From NCBI GenBank assembly GCA_003991915.1, contig RQTK01000099.1, positions 666,992 through 730,991 on the forward strand: a DNA stretch of 64,000 nucleotides, read 5' to 3'. How positions within the stretch are numbered: position 1 is the first letter of the stretch; each line of letters begins with the position of its first letter. Position numbers and translations under genes: made by a program. Shown here in pieces: positions 11,731 through 27,137 of the stretch. The notes under the pieces were generated by a model. That model saw only the letters and a program-made list of their open reading frames with translations. It did not search any database and was not told the origin of the DNA. Origin of the DNA: Elysia chlorotica (taxonomy: Eukaryota > Mollusca > Gastropoda > Plakobranchidae).

Positions 11731-12058
11731 CTTTGCGCGAAATTCAAACGTCAACAAAATGGCTTACGCAAGCTCATGTACTTGGATAAGATAATAAATT
11801 TAAGTACATTCTCTCCTTTATTCCACTCAGACATTGCACCAGTAGACCATAAGCTAGTCCTATGTTATAATAGGCCTACTGGGAAAATAAAACGGCTTTG
11901 CGCGAAATTCAAACATAAAAAAAAATGGCTGACGCAAGCTCATGCAATAAATTTCAGTACATTCTCTTTTTTATTCCACCCAGACATTGCACCAGTAGAC
12001 CATGAGATAGTCCTAGCATATAAACTACTATAATAGACCTAGTGGAAAAATAAAACGG
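11731..12058 (+). repeat. Tandem duplication, period about 165 bp
   Basis: Two adjacent units, 11731-11895 and 11896-12058, both begin CTTTGCGCGAAATTCAAAC. They share ATTGCACCAGTAGACCAT and end in GGAAAATAAAACGG or close to it. The second carries small indels. No coding potential is seen. Confidence 0.85.
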
Positions 12059-12110
12059 ATCTGATTTCGGAGGAGCTAGGTCTAGATTTAGATCTAGATC
12101 TAGATGTTTA

Positions 12111-12480
12111 TATTATGAAGTGGAACTGCGGAAACTTTCACCAAGTTTCCAAAATTCAGAGATGGGCCATGTGGGTAAGAGGCCATTTACATTAACAGCT
12201 CATTCATCTGCAAAATGAGAGATATCAAAGAAAATAAGGGAATCCCAAAAACTTCTCGAAACAACTGTGTGTAACCTTTAGATATCCAGAAGTTCATTGT
12301 TCGGACGCTAGATATTTTCCTGCCGGCGGACTGTGGCACGTGTCACCTTGGGTTATGACAGGGCGGCGCCTTTGATTCGGCTCTAGGCGGAGTTAAAATT
12401 CAGTTTAAAAAAAAAATGTTTTTTAGCAATCGAATCGTAAAACAAATAATATATTCATGGTCAGCGACTCAAAATTAGTA
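12111..12480 (+). repeat. Dispersed repeat X, forward copy
   Basis: Contains CACCAAGTTTCCAAAATTC, AGAGGCCATTTACATTAACA, ATCCCAAAAACTTCTCGAAA, CCTGCCGGCGGACTGTGGCA and a final GCGACTCAAAATTAGTA. Parts recur reversed at 45086-45350, forward at 47041-47300, and as a short forward piece at 44950-45010. No protein is encoded. The class is unknown. Confidence 0.8.
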
Positions 12481-12616
12481 GGCTCGCTCAGCGTTGAGCG
12501 TGTGGTGGTCCTGGGGTAGAACATCGGCTTCCGACGCAAAAGGTCCGGGTTCGAGCCCTGGCGATGGCGCTCCCTACTGGTTGGGTCGGTGTCAGTATAA
12601 ACTATAATGTGACCGG
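12481..12616 (+). mobile_element. SINE, left part, split by an insertion
   Basis: Head of the SINE family: GTGGTCCTGGGGTAGAACAT, CTTCCGACGCAAAAGGTCC, and a good B box in GGGTTCGAGCCCTGG. It runs to TAATGTGACCGG, where the 12617-13115 element interrupts it. The SINE resumes at 13116. Confidence 0.85.
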
Positions 12617-13115
12617 TGTAGCACGCCACCCTGACCAGCTCGCCAGGGCTACTCAGAGTTCGCCTGGCGGCCGCCAGCCAAACTCAGGAGTCTGTCTGGC
12701 GGCCGCCAAAGGCACTCTCGGGTATCTGTGGCGGCCGCCAGGAACACTCTATTTACGCGAAACCGACTCTGACTTTTTTTGTTGAGCCAGAGAATTGAAA
12801 ATATATAACAGAACTTCTTTTTTTTTAAGTTGTGCATACGTCTTAAGCTTTCACGGACATAATTATGCATCGCAACTAAAAGAAACTCAATTTAGACGAT
12901 CCAGAATGCGTGAAAAGCTCAACTCCGCCAAAATTTTGTTAACTTAGATCTAGCATTCAGTCACCCACGCCCCCGCTAGATCTACAGAAAAATTAGTCTT
13001 TTTCGCGTAAATAGAGTGTTTCTGGCGGCCGCCACAGATACTCTCTGAGTCTGTCTGGCGGCAGCCAGGTGGACTCTGAGTATCGTTAGTCGATGAGTCC
13101 GTGTGGCGTGCTACA
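12617..13115. mobile_element. 499-bp inverted-repeat element rich in GGCGGCCGCC
   Basis: Ends are perfect 13-bp inverted repeats, TGTAGCACGCCAC at 12617-12629 and GTGGCGTGCTACA at 13103-13115. Looser inverted similarity extends about 150 bp inward on each side. Both arms carry repeated TCTGGCGGCCGCCAG-like palindromes and the block CACTCTATTTACGCGAAA. It sits inside a SINE and is flanked by CCGG on both sides (12613-12616 and 13116-13119), a likely 4-bp target-site duplication. The ORFs over it are artefacts of the palindromic repeats. It is a foldback- or MITE-like non-autonomous DNA transposon of unknown superfamily. Confidence 0.85.
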
Positions 13116-13622
13116 CCGGCTGAGACAGGAGTCATGGCATCCCCGCCCTGTCTCGTGTGTGGCAGCACATACAATTGTCAGACGTTAGTCTTAGGGCCCG
13201 TCTACAATATAGCCCTTGGGCGTCTTGGCGAAAACAAAATTGAATTTAATTATGAATGAAGTATTGAATCAAAATGAAAACCAACCAACCAAAGACCAAC
13301 CAAAAAAAAAAATACAACAAAAAAACGTTCTCACTCACTGGCCCTTACGATGAGTATCGTTAGTCGATGAGTCCGTGTGGCGTGCTACACCGGCTGAGAC
13401 AGGAGTCATGGCATCCCCGCCCTGTCTCGTGTGTGGCAGCACATACAATTGTCAGACGTTAGTCTTAGGGCCCGTCTACAATATAGCCCTTGGGCGTCTT
13501 GGCGAAAACAAAATTGAATTTAATTATGAATGAAGTATTGAATCAAAATGAAAACCAACCAACCAAAGACCAACCAAAACAAAAAAAAATACAACAAAAA
13601 AACGTTCTCACTCACTGGCCCT
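13077..13622 (+). repeat. 274-bp tandem duplication
   Basis: Unit 1 (13077-13350) and unit 2 (13351-13622) are nearly identical and differ mainly in an A-rich run. Each starts TGAGTATCGTTAGTCGATGA. Each contains the right 13-bp terminus of the 12617-13115 element, the CCGG flank, the SINE body (GAGACAGGAGTCATGGCATC to GTCTACAATATAGCCC) and an AACCAACC-rich stretch. The duplication therefore happened after the element entered the SINE. Confidence 0.9.
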
Positions 13623-14000
13623 TAAGCGCCCCACATACCTGCAAGTGAACTGGGGCAATTGACTGGATACATGTCATTTGCCCAAGTTTACCTGTAGGTG
13701 TGTGGTTATACTGGAAAGTTGTGCATGTGATTTAGGCCAAGTTTGATTGACTTGTAGGAGACCAGACTCTGTTTGGTGTTGAGGCTTCAAGTCTCAAGCC
13801 GCTGCACGTGAACACCTAGCGGGATCGGTCTCGCCAGCCCTTGGCCGACGGTGGGCACAGGAAATGGGTGTGCCTTGGGGGTAGTGGGGATTTTTTAACT
13901 GGACCTACAATTATTAATATTTATCGTAGAAAAAAACTAAGGGTATATTTGAAATCAGCGACCTCTAAATGGCACCCTGGTCTAGAGATTCTGTTTTAAA
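13623..14000. other. Unassigned non-coding DNA
   Basis: No ORF, RNA gene or match to other repeats in the window was recognised. Composition is more GC-balanced than its surroundings (13780-13880), as in an unrecognised repeat. Confidence 0.4.
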
Positions 14001-14409
14001 ATTGATCATTCGATGATTCTGTCGAGGCGAATTAAAATGGCATCCTGGTCTAGAGATTCTGTTTTAAAATTTATCGAACTATACAAATCATAATAGTGAG
14101 GTATGATTAATTCTACTCCTCTCTAGAAGCCACTTTTTTGCCCAGAAAGATCTACCTTTCCGCTGTTTTAACTTTAATTGAATATACTATATACAAGGTG
14201 CATAGAATTAACCGCTGTTTCCTCATGGGCGCCATAGTTTCTTCCAGTCAATTGAGAAAAAAGATTGTGTAGTGTGTGGGTGGAACTTGAACTAGACTTG
14301 AAACTGTGATACTGATTGTGCAATATGGCTTGAGACAAGTCACTTGAGTAATAGGCTTGTGCAGTGTGTGGCCATCTTTACGAATATAATGTTAAACAAT
14401 TTTGGCTTG

Positions 14410-14517
14410 TAAGCAGTTTTATCCTCTTTTCCTGTAAAATTATCTTTTATTTTTTCGTGCGATTAAGCAGTTTTATCCTCTTTTCCTGTAAAATTATCTT
14501 TTATTTTTTCGTGCGAT
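14410..14517 (+). repeat. Perfect 54-bp tandem duplication
   Basis: Units 14410-14463 and 14464-14517 both read TAAGCAGTTTTATCCTCTTT and onward to TTTTTTCGTGCGAT. No difference is visible, so the event is recent or has been homogenised. A looser duplication of about 70 bp around GGTCTAGAGATTCTGTTTTA lies at 13970-14075. Confidence 0.9.
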
Positions 14518-15013
14518 TAATGTCACTACATGTATTTTACAATCCTAACTAGCCTATAAGGTAGGTATTCGCACCAAAATGTAGTAGCCTAACTTTTCCG
14601 TGCTCGGACAGAACGGAAATCAATGAAAATTATCTTTTTGTTCTCAAGTTTTCAGTAATTCCGCCAAATCGACTCAGCGTCTCAGCGACCCTTGGCTCCA
14701 CCCAACGTTCTTTGGCTATACTCTTAGTCTTACATGAACAAGATAAAAGGAGTGGTAGGGCGACAGGCCATGCCTGATGTTCATAATTCATTACAGATGT
14801 ATTCATTATTATCTTGTTAATATTTAGATCTAAGCATTTCGTTAGGGATTGGATTAGATAATCCATAAAATAATAGACTTTGAGACTTGGATCTATAGAT
14901 CTCAATCTGTAAACGATAATGCATAGGCCTTCTTCTTCTTCTTCTTCCGTTTTCGATCACAGCCTCACAACTTGAGGACTTGTGTGAACTGCGCTTTTTT
15001 GACTCAACAAGCA

Positions 15014-15580
15014 CTAGTCTGAGGTGGCTTTTGTGGTGCAGCAGTATGCTGACTGATGGTTTTCCTTAGCGGTTTCTGGACTCTGGTTTTGGGTCTGATC
15101 TATGGCTTTCACAGGAATTATGTTGATATTGCCGACTTTTGATTTAAAGGAGTCTAAGGAGCCAGAAGCCTTAATCTTTTCAGGCAGGTGGTTCCACAGT
15201 CTGACGGCTGATGGAAAGAAGGAATATAAATGAACATTTGTTCTGGACCTTGGTATCATGTAGCTGCCGCCTGCTCTGCGTGTTCTATTGTTGTTCATAA
15301 TAAGGTCTTCTGTTGGTATATGACATAGATGATTTATTGCTTTGTAGATTACTGTTACTTTCCTTTTAGCTCTTCTCTCTTGTAATGATGGCCAATTTAG
15401 AACTTTGGGACTGCAGTTTACTGACACTGCTTTGTCTGTCATACTGATTATGGACGAATCTGGCTGCTCTTCTTTGGATATTTTCTAGTAGGTCAATATT
15501 ATTTTGTTGGTGTGGGTCCCATGCATTACTGCTATATTCTATTAGGCCTACCTACATATATATAATTTTTATAATTATAT
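15014..15580 (-). pseudogene. CR1/L2-type LINE reverse transcriptase, C-terminal fragment
   Basis: Read on the - strand, 15442-15014 encodes 142 residues typical of the thumb and C-terminus of LINE reverse transcriptases: LNWPSLQERRAKRKVT, AINHLCHIPTEDL, FFPSAVRLWNHLPEKI and SLDSFKSKV. Upstream, 15580-15440 continues in another frame with LLENIQRRAARFV, so a frameshift separates the two parts near 15430. Both ends of the element are missing. It is a dead fragment. Confidence 0.85.
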
Positions 15581-15867
15581 CATATTTTTTTATATCCTAA
15601 AGTCATAGTCTTTTTAAAAAATCTTTTATGATATTGTAATGCTTTTTAAATGGAGTTGAGAAAATGCCCAGTTCACAATTCATATGGATTTGAAACCCGA
15701 CTCCTATAATCTTTAATCGAAGTAAACAAAAAAAAATCTCTCCAAGTAAAATGTCTCCGGGGTTTAAAACAGATCTATACGGCGACGGGGCCCATCCCAA
15801 AGCGGATTACCCATGATTGGGTCGGTTACATTTTGACACAGATTGAACAAGTAGGCATAGTGTGAAA

Positions 15868-15940
15868 CACGTCTTTCTAGGCTCGAAACACGGGCCTCAT
15901 ACGACGAAAGCCAATGCTCTAACCACAACGTTTCTGCGAC
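15868..15940 (-). mobile_element. tRNA-like SINE head, second type
   Basis: On the - strand the stretch reads GTGGTTAGAGCATTGGCTTT, and about 20 bases on CCGTGTTTCGAGCCTAG, a good A-box/B-box pair. No acceptor stem can be closed, so a SINE head or tRNA relic is more likely than a working tRNA gene. Confidence 0.5.
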
Positions 15941-16369
15941 CCCTTGCCGATTCCTTTAATGTTTCAGAAAATGCCTTTTATAAGCAATTCGTCATCGCAA
16001 CAATCGACCGTGATTGGTTGGCAGCGCCGAGGGGTTCGCGGGATGCCAGCTTTCCCGTCGTTCAAACCGAGATATGCTACATCCGACCTTTTCACAAGCA
16101 GTTACCCAAACACGAATCGTTATAGAGAAACCATTTCGCCTGCTCAAATCTACTCCGGGTATGAGGTTTTACTAGTACTTTTTTGCATTGATGAAATGCA
16201 ATTTTATTTTTTAGTATTGTTGGTAAAGCATGAGGCGTAGCAACGATAAAACTTTAACAACAGAACTCGATATCTTTTTTCAAGGTAAACGTTAACCCAA
16301 TCTCTCAATATAGAAAAACGTGTAAATAGATTATACTGCGTTTAATTTGATTAAATGCTTCTTTATAAA

Positions 16370-16560
16370 ATTAAGAGAGGGGGTGGGAGACAGAGAAAGC
16401 GAGATCGAGAGCGAGAGAGAGAATGAGACAGACATAAACAGATAGGGAGAAAGACAAAGGGAAAGATAGATGGGGGAGAGAGAAACAAAGACACAGACAG
16501 ATAGATGTGCAGACATAGAGACAGGCAGACACGCATGATGAGAAGCTGTGACAGGCATAA
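16370..16560. repeat. Imperfect GAGA/GACA purine-rich tract
   Basis: Low-complexity purine-rich sequence on the + strand made of GAGAGA, GACAGA and GATAGA units. The Ser/Leu-rich ORFs on the - strand are artefacts. It lies just upstream of the RRM-thioredoxin gene. Confidence 0.85.
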
Positions 16561-16651
16561 GTTGGTCTAGAAACATTAAGTACTATGTTGGGGTTGGGGT
16601 GAGGGGGGAATAGAAAGTCAGTATAGCAATATATTAAAACCAATTATCATA

Positions 16652-20310
<3,659 letters not shown>

Positions 20311-20431
20311 TTGTCAGGGGAAGATAATCAACAGTTAGAAAATGAAAGCGCAAATTATTTTCGGATGAAGTCAAAGAATGAGGAGGGTTAGGTTGAAAAT
20401 AGTCTCAAGCGTAAAAATATTAATGTAAAAC

Positions 20432-20437
20432 AATAAA
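20432..20437 (+). terminator. Polyadenylation signal of the RRM-thioredoxin gene
   Basis: AATAAA lies about 120 bp past the stop codon of the thioredoxin exon. It supports 19868-20310 as the terminal coding exon. Confidence 0.65.
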
Positions 20438-20939
20438 GACGACGCTGTAGTGGTTACATTTACGATCTTTGAATTCATCGTCAAGTTTTAGAAAACATAG
20501 AAACATGATATAAAAACTTTTTCCTACAAATAAAATTGCAAAATAGTGTGTCTTTAATGCACTTAAATGCTTACAAACAACCAAAACAAAAACAATATAA
20601 GAAACTCAGAATCATAATAATAGTTTATGCCCCCCTTGAGTTACCAGATTCCGTGACGAGCGGAAAGATGCGACTCCCCCCCCCCCCTTTTTTTTCCTCC
20701 CCTATTTTCCCTCTCTTACACACAAGGTATTGTTTAAAGCTTTACAAATTAAAGAAAAATTTAATGCAAGTGTAGTAAAAATTACTGCCCCTTGGTGGTA
20801 ATCGTGTAGTGACCCACCCATCAACATGAGTCGGCGATCCAGGCCTTTGTTTACATCTTGACTCAGATGGAATACTTTTACATCAGACTTGTTTATACAT
20901 GTATCTTTTGTGAAATTGTTCCCTCCCTCTGCCTGTGTG

Positions 20940-21225
<286 letters not shown>

Positions 21226-22000
21226 TTCTTCTATTATGTCATAGCTTAAAACACTGAACAATATTTTAAAAGTAAAAAGAACATTGGAAATATAACTTCT
21301 ACATCTAAATAAATAGTGATTTTGTTCTTGTGTTTTTTTGTAGTAGTATTAGGCACATTATGTGTTTTAAAGTTTTCATTTGAAATGTTAAAATACTTGG
21401 CCATTCTTACTTTGTTTTGATTATCCTCTCATCGATTCTTTCATTCATTTCAAATTATTCGCAGTTTTGCGTGCATCGTTACATCTTGCCATCTTGGTGC
21501 TTCGTTCAATTTTTCCATTGTAGAAATGTAATTCTGGCTAGATGGTCTTTTTTTCTTCAATACCGTATCAAGACTGTTTTTAATACATATGCAGCGAACG
21601 TTGCTGCCAAAAAAGTATTCTTGAACAATTTATTCTCTTAGAAGTCCCGCAAATGATCAATTCGATAAGTTATATCTTGAATTAAAAAAGACATTTTAAA
21701 TTTCTTTGATTTTTCGTAACCCTCACTTCATCTCCTGGGGACTGGTCACCCATTGGGGTATTGAAAATTAGATTGTGTTCACACGCATCAATCTAGAGTA
21801 CATAAAATATTACACGATTTTAATGATATCTTTCCAAGTGTTTTTCGTATGCATGTGAGAACCGCTTCCTACTTGTTACCATTAGAAGTATGGGTGACTA
21901 GCCACCCAGGGTTTGGGTAAAGATAATAATAAATTGCTAGAAAAGCTGAAAGACACACATTAAAATAACTAATAATAGCTGCAAAAGCAGCAGCAGCCGC
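21226..22000. other. Intergenic DNA, nothing recognised
   Basis: AT-rich sequence without a supported exon, RNA gene or repeat match. Confidence 0.45.
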
Positions 22001-22098
<98 letters not shown>

Positions 22099-22133
22099 TA
22101 GTAGTAGCTCTGTCTGTCTGACTGTCTTTCTGA

Positions 22134-22204
<71 letters not shown>
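22001..22204. repeat. (AGT/AGC)n followed by (CT)n
   Basis: An AGT run with embedded AGC units (22001-22107), a short CTGT spacer, then a CT run (22140-22200). Overlapping ORFs are artefacts. Confidence 0.97.
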
Positions 22205-22929
22205 TCCCCCCCCCTCTCAATCGCCCGCTCGCTCGCCAGCTTCCGCGTTATCTTCTCTCTCATAATTGTGAAGCGCCCATAGCTGTCTTGCGTGTCAACA
22301 AAAATCAGCATATTATTATGTATACATCCATAGTGCTCTACGTTCGCTTCAACTACAACTATCGTCTTTGCTCTTTCCAAACGGAGCTTTTGAAATTAAA
22401 TGGCCAGTGGGTTTGTATGAGCCAGTCCAAACAAACCAATCAATAGATCCATTTTATCAATTGATTACTACTACAGAGTCCATTAGCGTTCGTTGGAGTG
22501 ACAATTAGAGTTTGCCTGTGTGGATTTCACTATTATTGACTTCTCGTGCAAGTCTCAAGTCCCCAAAATGGGGCTAACATCTCGGCATAAAAAAGGCCTG
22601 CGCTGTTTCCTGGAGGATTGATTTACAGTGCATTTCTCTCACTACGCGTATTGGTAGATGTCCTAATTAATTTTTAACACCAAAGGTTTTCAGTTGGACC
22701 CACTATGATGCAATAAAATTTGACCATTTATATCTCTTACATACAATGAAAAACTGTAGCCAGAGCAAGAGAAATGTCACTTTGAAAACAAGGCAGTGTT
22801 TACATAATTATTTTGTTTTGATACATAGATCTAGTGAGGTCTTAATTTGTTCATCAAGGGCCAGACTGCTTCAACGGCGCCAGGTATGTTTTGATCCCGG
22901 TACTTAAAATAATAATCGTATTCGCATGA

Positions 22930-23167
22930 ATATTGTTAAGCGTATTGTCTCATCACAAATTAATTATATTGACACAAACATTTTTAAATAATGTTTTTCT
23001 CTCACGTCCTTTTGTTAGCAACTGCATCATCTATCTTATCGCTCAGTTAACTATTGTTAGGCGTATTGCCTCATCACATATTAACTATGTTAACACAAAC
23101 ATTTTTAGATCATGTTTTTCTCGGACACTTCTTTGTTAACAATTGCATCATCTATCTTATCACTCCG
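22930..23167 (+). repeat. Diverged tandem duplication, period about 120 bp
   Basis: Two units (about 22930-23051 and 23052-23167) share GCGTATTG(T/C)CTCATCACA, GACACAAACATTTTTA-like, CATGTTTTTCTC and GCATCATCTATCTTATC. They differ at many sites, so the duplication is old. Confidence 0.8.
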
Positions 23168-23748
23168 TTCTTGCAAATAAATCGGGCCAGCTCCATTTTC
23201 CTATTTGATGTTAGCTTGTATAGTGTGTTTGCTTTATAGCCCTTTTTTTTATCAGTCTTTAAACATTCTACGAAAACACATTGTAGTTGGAATTTAAACA
23301 TTTCTTTGAGAATATTGAATACAAACAAACACTGCATTATGGGGAGAGGGGTGTTCCAACGTGTAAAGTTGAAAAAAAAAGTTTTGGAATCTCCTGTTAA
23401 GTTTTTTAACATCTTGTGAAGACTAAAACAAATACATCATAAAACATTTTTCACCAGGTACTAGGATTAATGAAATGCACTCAAATATATGAACTTAGAA
23501 TAAAATATATAAAAAAATACATAAATTATCTTGTTGCTAAGAAACCGTCGATTTATAATAAATCATTACGTTTTCATGAATGTGTGAACAGAATGTTTAT
23601 TCTTGTATCCGAATTGCCTTTATTTAAATTTCTCTCAGAATCATCATCATTAACACAGACTGAAAAAAGACAAGTTTGTTGGACATATTCAGGGCGTGCG
23701 CATTTTCGGTGTGAAGACAATTACTGGGAAGGTGGAAGCTTCGTTACA

Positions 23749-24391
23749 ATGTTCGTCATAGTCAGATACGGCGGTGAGCTCCCTTTCTTTTGTTTTTTTT
23801 GTTCTTTTTTTCAATACATGTGCAGCAAACATAATACTTGTCTTAATGGCATTGGTGAAATTAAAACTGTTCTCATTTGGCAATGTTGAAACGGATCAAA
23901 TGTCCACAAAAAGTTCTCTGATTATAAGATTATTTACGTCATCAAGGTTTCCAAGTAAACGGAGATCGAGACACCAGCAGATATTCGAACCCCGGACCTC
24001 TTACTCACCAGTCCCGAGTTCTAGCGCATTATGAAACTTTTAAAAAATCAACTAGAATTTCAGGAGAGTTTTTTTATTGCAATCATCGAGGTGAAACTGA
24101 TTAATAAATAGGCAACTTTATTTATATTGCATTAAGTTGCAACAAACAATAAGAATATATATTTTTAACTCCAATAGATGTACATCGATAATGTAAAATT
24201 AGTAGAAACAGAGTAGATTTTTACGCTCGGTATCAGAACCCTGTATGAGACAAGAAGAACCACATCAAGTATGCCAAGAAATGAACAGGTACGGCTTGAA
24301 AATAGTGGGCCTCTGTGAGACCAGATGGACAGGGACGGGCAGAACCAAACTAGCAGATGGACACCATAATCCGCTCAGGACACAAAGAAAG

Positions 24392-24430
<39 letters not shown>

Positions 24431-26524
24431 GAGTCGAACTCATTATGTCAGTGCCACATCATGCAATACGGGCTCTATTGTCCTGGGAACCTGATTCACC
24501 GAAGGTTCCCACTGCAAGATTTAACTCGAAGGACAGGTCAAAGAGCGGCTATCCAGTGAACCTTCACGAGGCAGCCGGAGGATGTTGTCTTTGTAGCCTT
24601 CGCTCCCAAAAGCAACAGGACGCACAAGAGAAGCTATATCATGTACCAGAAGAAGATAGAAATACTGGACTCCAGTAAGACTGAGAATGAACAAACAGGG
24701 TAATCCATTGCGACTACATGGCGTAAAATATATCTCCTGGCTCGTTAACTCTTAGATAGGCTATATACCGTGTGCCAGACGAAGCTGTGAATACTGTACT
24801 CAAGATCAACATTGAAAAGACTGAGGTCATGAGAATCAACAACAAACAAGCAAATTCATCGTGACTTGTTGACGAAAACATTGAAGAGACAAGTTTGTCT
24901 ACCTTGGCCGTGTTGTAAGCAAAGACGGAAGACATTAGATGCCGCAACGTAAAGTCGGTCCTACTCTATGGCTTTGAAAAATGGCGCGTGACCAAGATCA
25001 GCACCCAAAAAACTACAATCATTCACCAACAAATGCCTCAGAAACATTCTCAAAGTTATGCGGCCTGAAGTTGTCTCAAATAAAGAACTGTGGGACTGAG
25101 ATAAGCAAACCCCCATCGAGACAGAGATTAAAAAAAAACGTAAATGGGGTTGGAAAGGCCAAACACTTAGAAAGCCTGTATCCAACATCACAAGACAGAA
25201 CGTAAAGTGGAATCCTCAAGGAAAAGAAAGGTCGGAAGCACAAAGCAAACTTGGCGGAGAAGCACCGATGCAGATTAAAAGCCGCCGGTACCACACAAGC
25301 CGAGCTGAAGAGGACCAGCCAAAACCTAGTCCGGTGGAGGGGAGTTTCTGCGGCCCTATGTTACACAGGGAACATAAGGGGTTACACAACCTAATGAAGG
25401 AAAGAGGTGGGAGTGGGCGAGGGGGAGGGGTTGAAGTTCCCGCATAGTTGCAAACGCTCTTTGTGTGCGAACAGTTTCATTTCAATGCTCTTTTACTTTT
25501 CCTCACGTGCAGAAGATAATCTGCCATAAACTTGTTAGGCTAGTTTGTTTTTTCATTAACTAAATGTTTTTGTGTAGAGGCAGTAAAATAAAATTGGGTC
25601 TCCTCGTGAGATGATGCGCGGTTTTTGTTGTTGTATTGTTTGCCAACTGACTGTTTTGGAATCCTATTTAGTTTGGTACAGTCTGAACTTTGTCTCCCAT
25701 GTATTGTTGTTGTTGTTGTTTTTAATTATTATTAAACTCAGCAGACGATCAACAACAAATCTTCAACCCTGACTGTCGAAATGCGACCCTGTTGAGCTAC
25801 ATCAGGATCCGATGCTGTGCGAATTCTAAAGGTGAGATTTAACATTCATTACGAATGATTAACTTACCTTGGATGTGTGTATTAGGCATAAAAATAGCGC
25901 CTTCATTATTGTACCTTACCCTGAATGAAATTATCACACGTCCAGCAAATGTCCTTTACATATTGTCTGCTGACTGTATTCGATCGTATCTGTCTGACTG
26001 CATGTCTGTTTGTCTTTCTGTGTGTGCGTCTGCCTTTCACCCTCTTTCACTATCTATCCATCTTTCTAAATATTTATCTCCCTGCGCTAATATCTAGTAA
26101 GCCAATATTTTAAAATGAAGGTCGCTTGTCATTGTCTTAAAGGAAAGCGTCCAAAGTCAGCACAATTAGTACGTGTACATGTATATTGTGGACAGATCTC
26201 AAGACTAACGTCTGGCAGTTTTATGTTCTGCCATTGCCGAGACAGAGCGATGATACCATGACCGCTATCTCAGCCAATCACATTGACACTGACCAAACCT
26301 ACAGGAGACAAATTCGAACATTTGTTGTTTGTTTTGTTTTTTACACCGATTGGAGACACCAAAGCTCTACCACTTGCGCCTGTTAGAGAAAGAGATATGG
26401 AAAAAAAGCGAGGAAATGTGGAGAGAACGACGGAGAGAGAGGGGTCTGCGAGAGAGGAATAGAGAATTTTGAGAGAGGGAGAGAGAAGCCTGAGCAAGAA
26501 AAACAGAGAGAAAAGCCTGAGCGA

Positions 26525-26582
<58 letters not shown>

Positions 26583-27055
26583 CCTGGGCGAGGGAGAGGG
26601 AGAGAGAAAGAAGGGAAAGGGAAGGCAGAGACTCAGGCAGGGACAGAGAGCGAAGTAGCGAGGATGAGGAAAGAAACGTGTGTGTTTATTGCCGGTTGTG
26701 ACTCTGAACTTAGACGCAGACGGAAATCGTGTACCGGCATGTTTTGTTTGTTTGTTTGCTTTTTGTTTTTGTATTTCAAAATATTGAAAATCTCAAATAT
26801 TACCTTTTTCCGGAAAGGGTAGGTTTTGCGGCCGCGATTTTGCCATTGCGATCGCGAAAATCCCATGATTCAACGTTTCCTGTGTTCGCCTGACGCATCA
26901 TAACGTTGTCTAAAGGTGCCTCTAAAACTAGTGTGCACAGTGGGATGACAAAGTGGGCTATCAGTGTCTAGAAAAGTAAAAACTTACATTAAAAGCGTAT
27001 TACCTCATAGGTCGATTATTGTCTACTAGTTGGTTACCCGTTCGATGAACGGAGT

Positions 27056-27137
<82 letters not shown>

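Noticed and set aside
12481..12570. tRNA gene
   Set aside because: A- and B-box motifs are present, but no cloverleaf closes and the sequence continues into a SINE body shared by several copies.
12650..13060. CpG-island promoter
   Set aside because: The GC richness comes from GGCGGCCGCC palindromes in the arms of a transposable element, with no gene attached.
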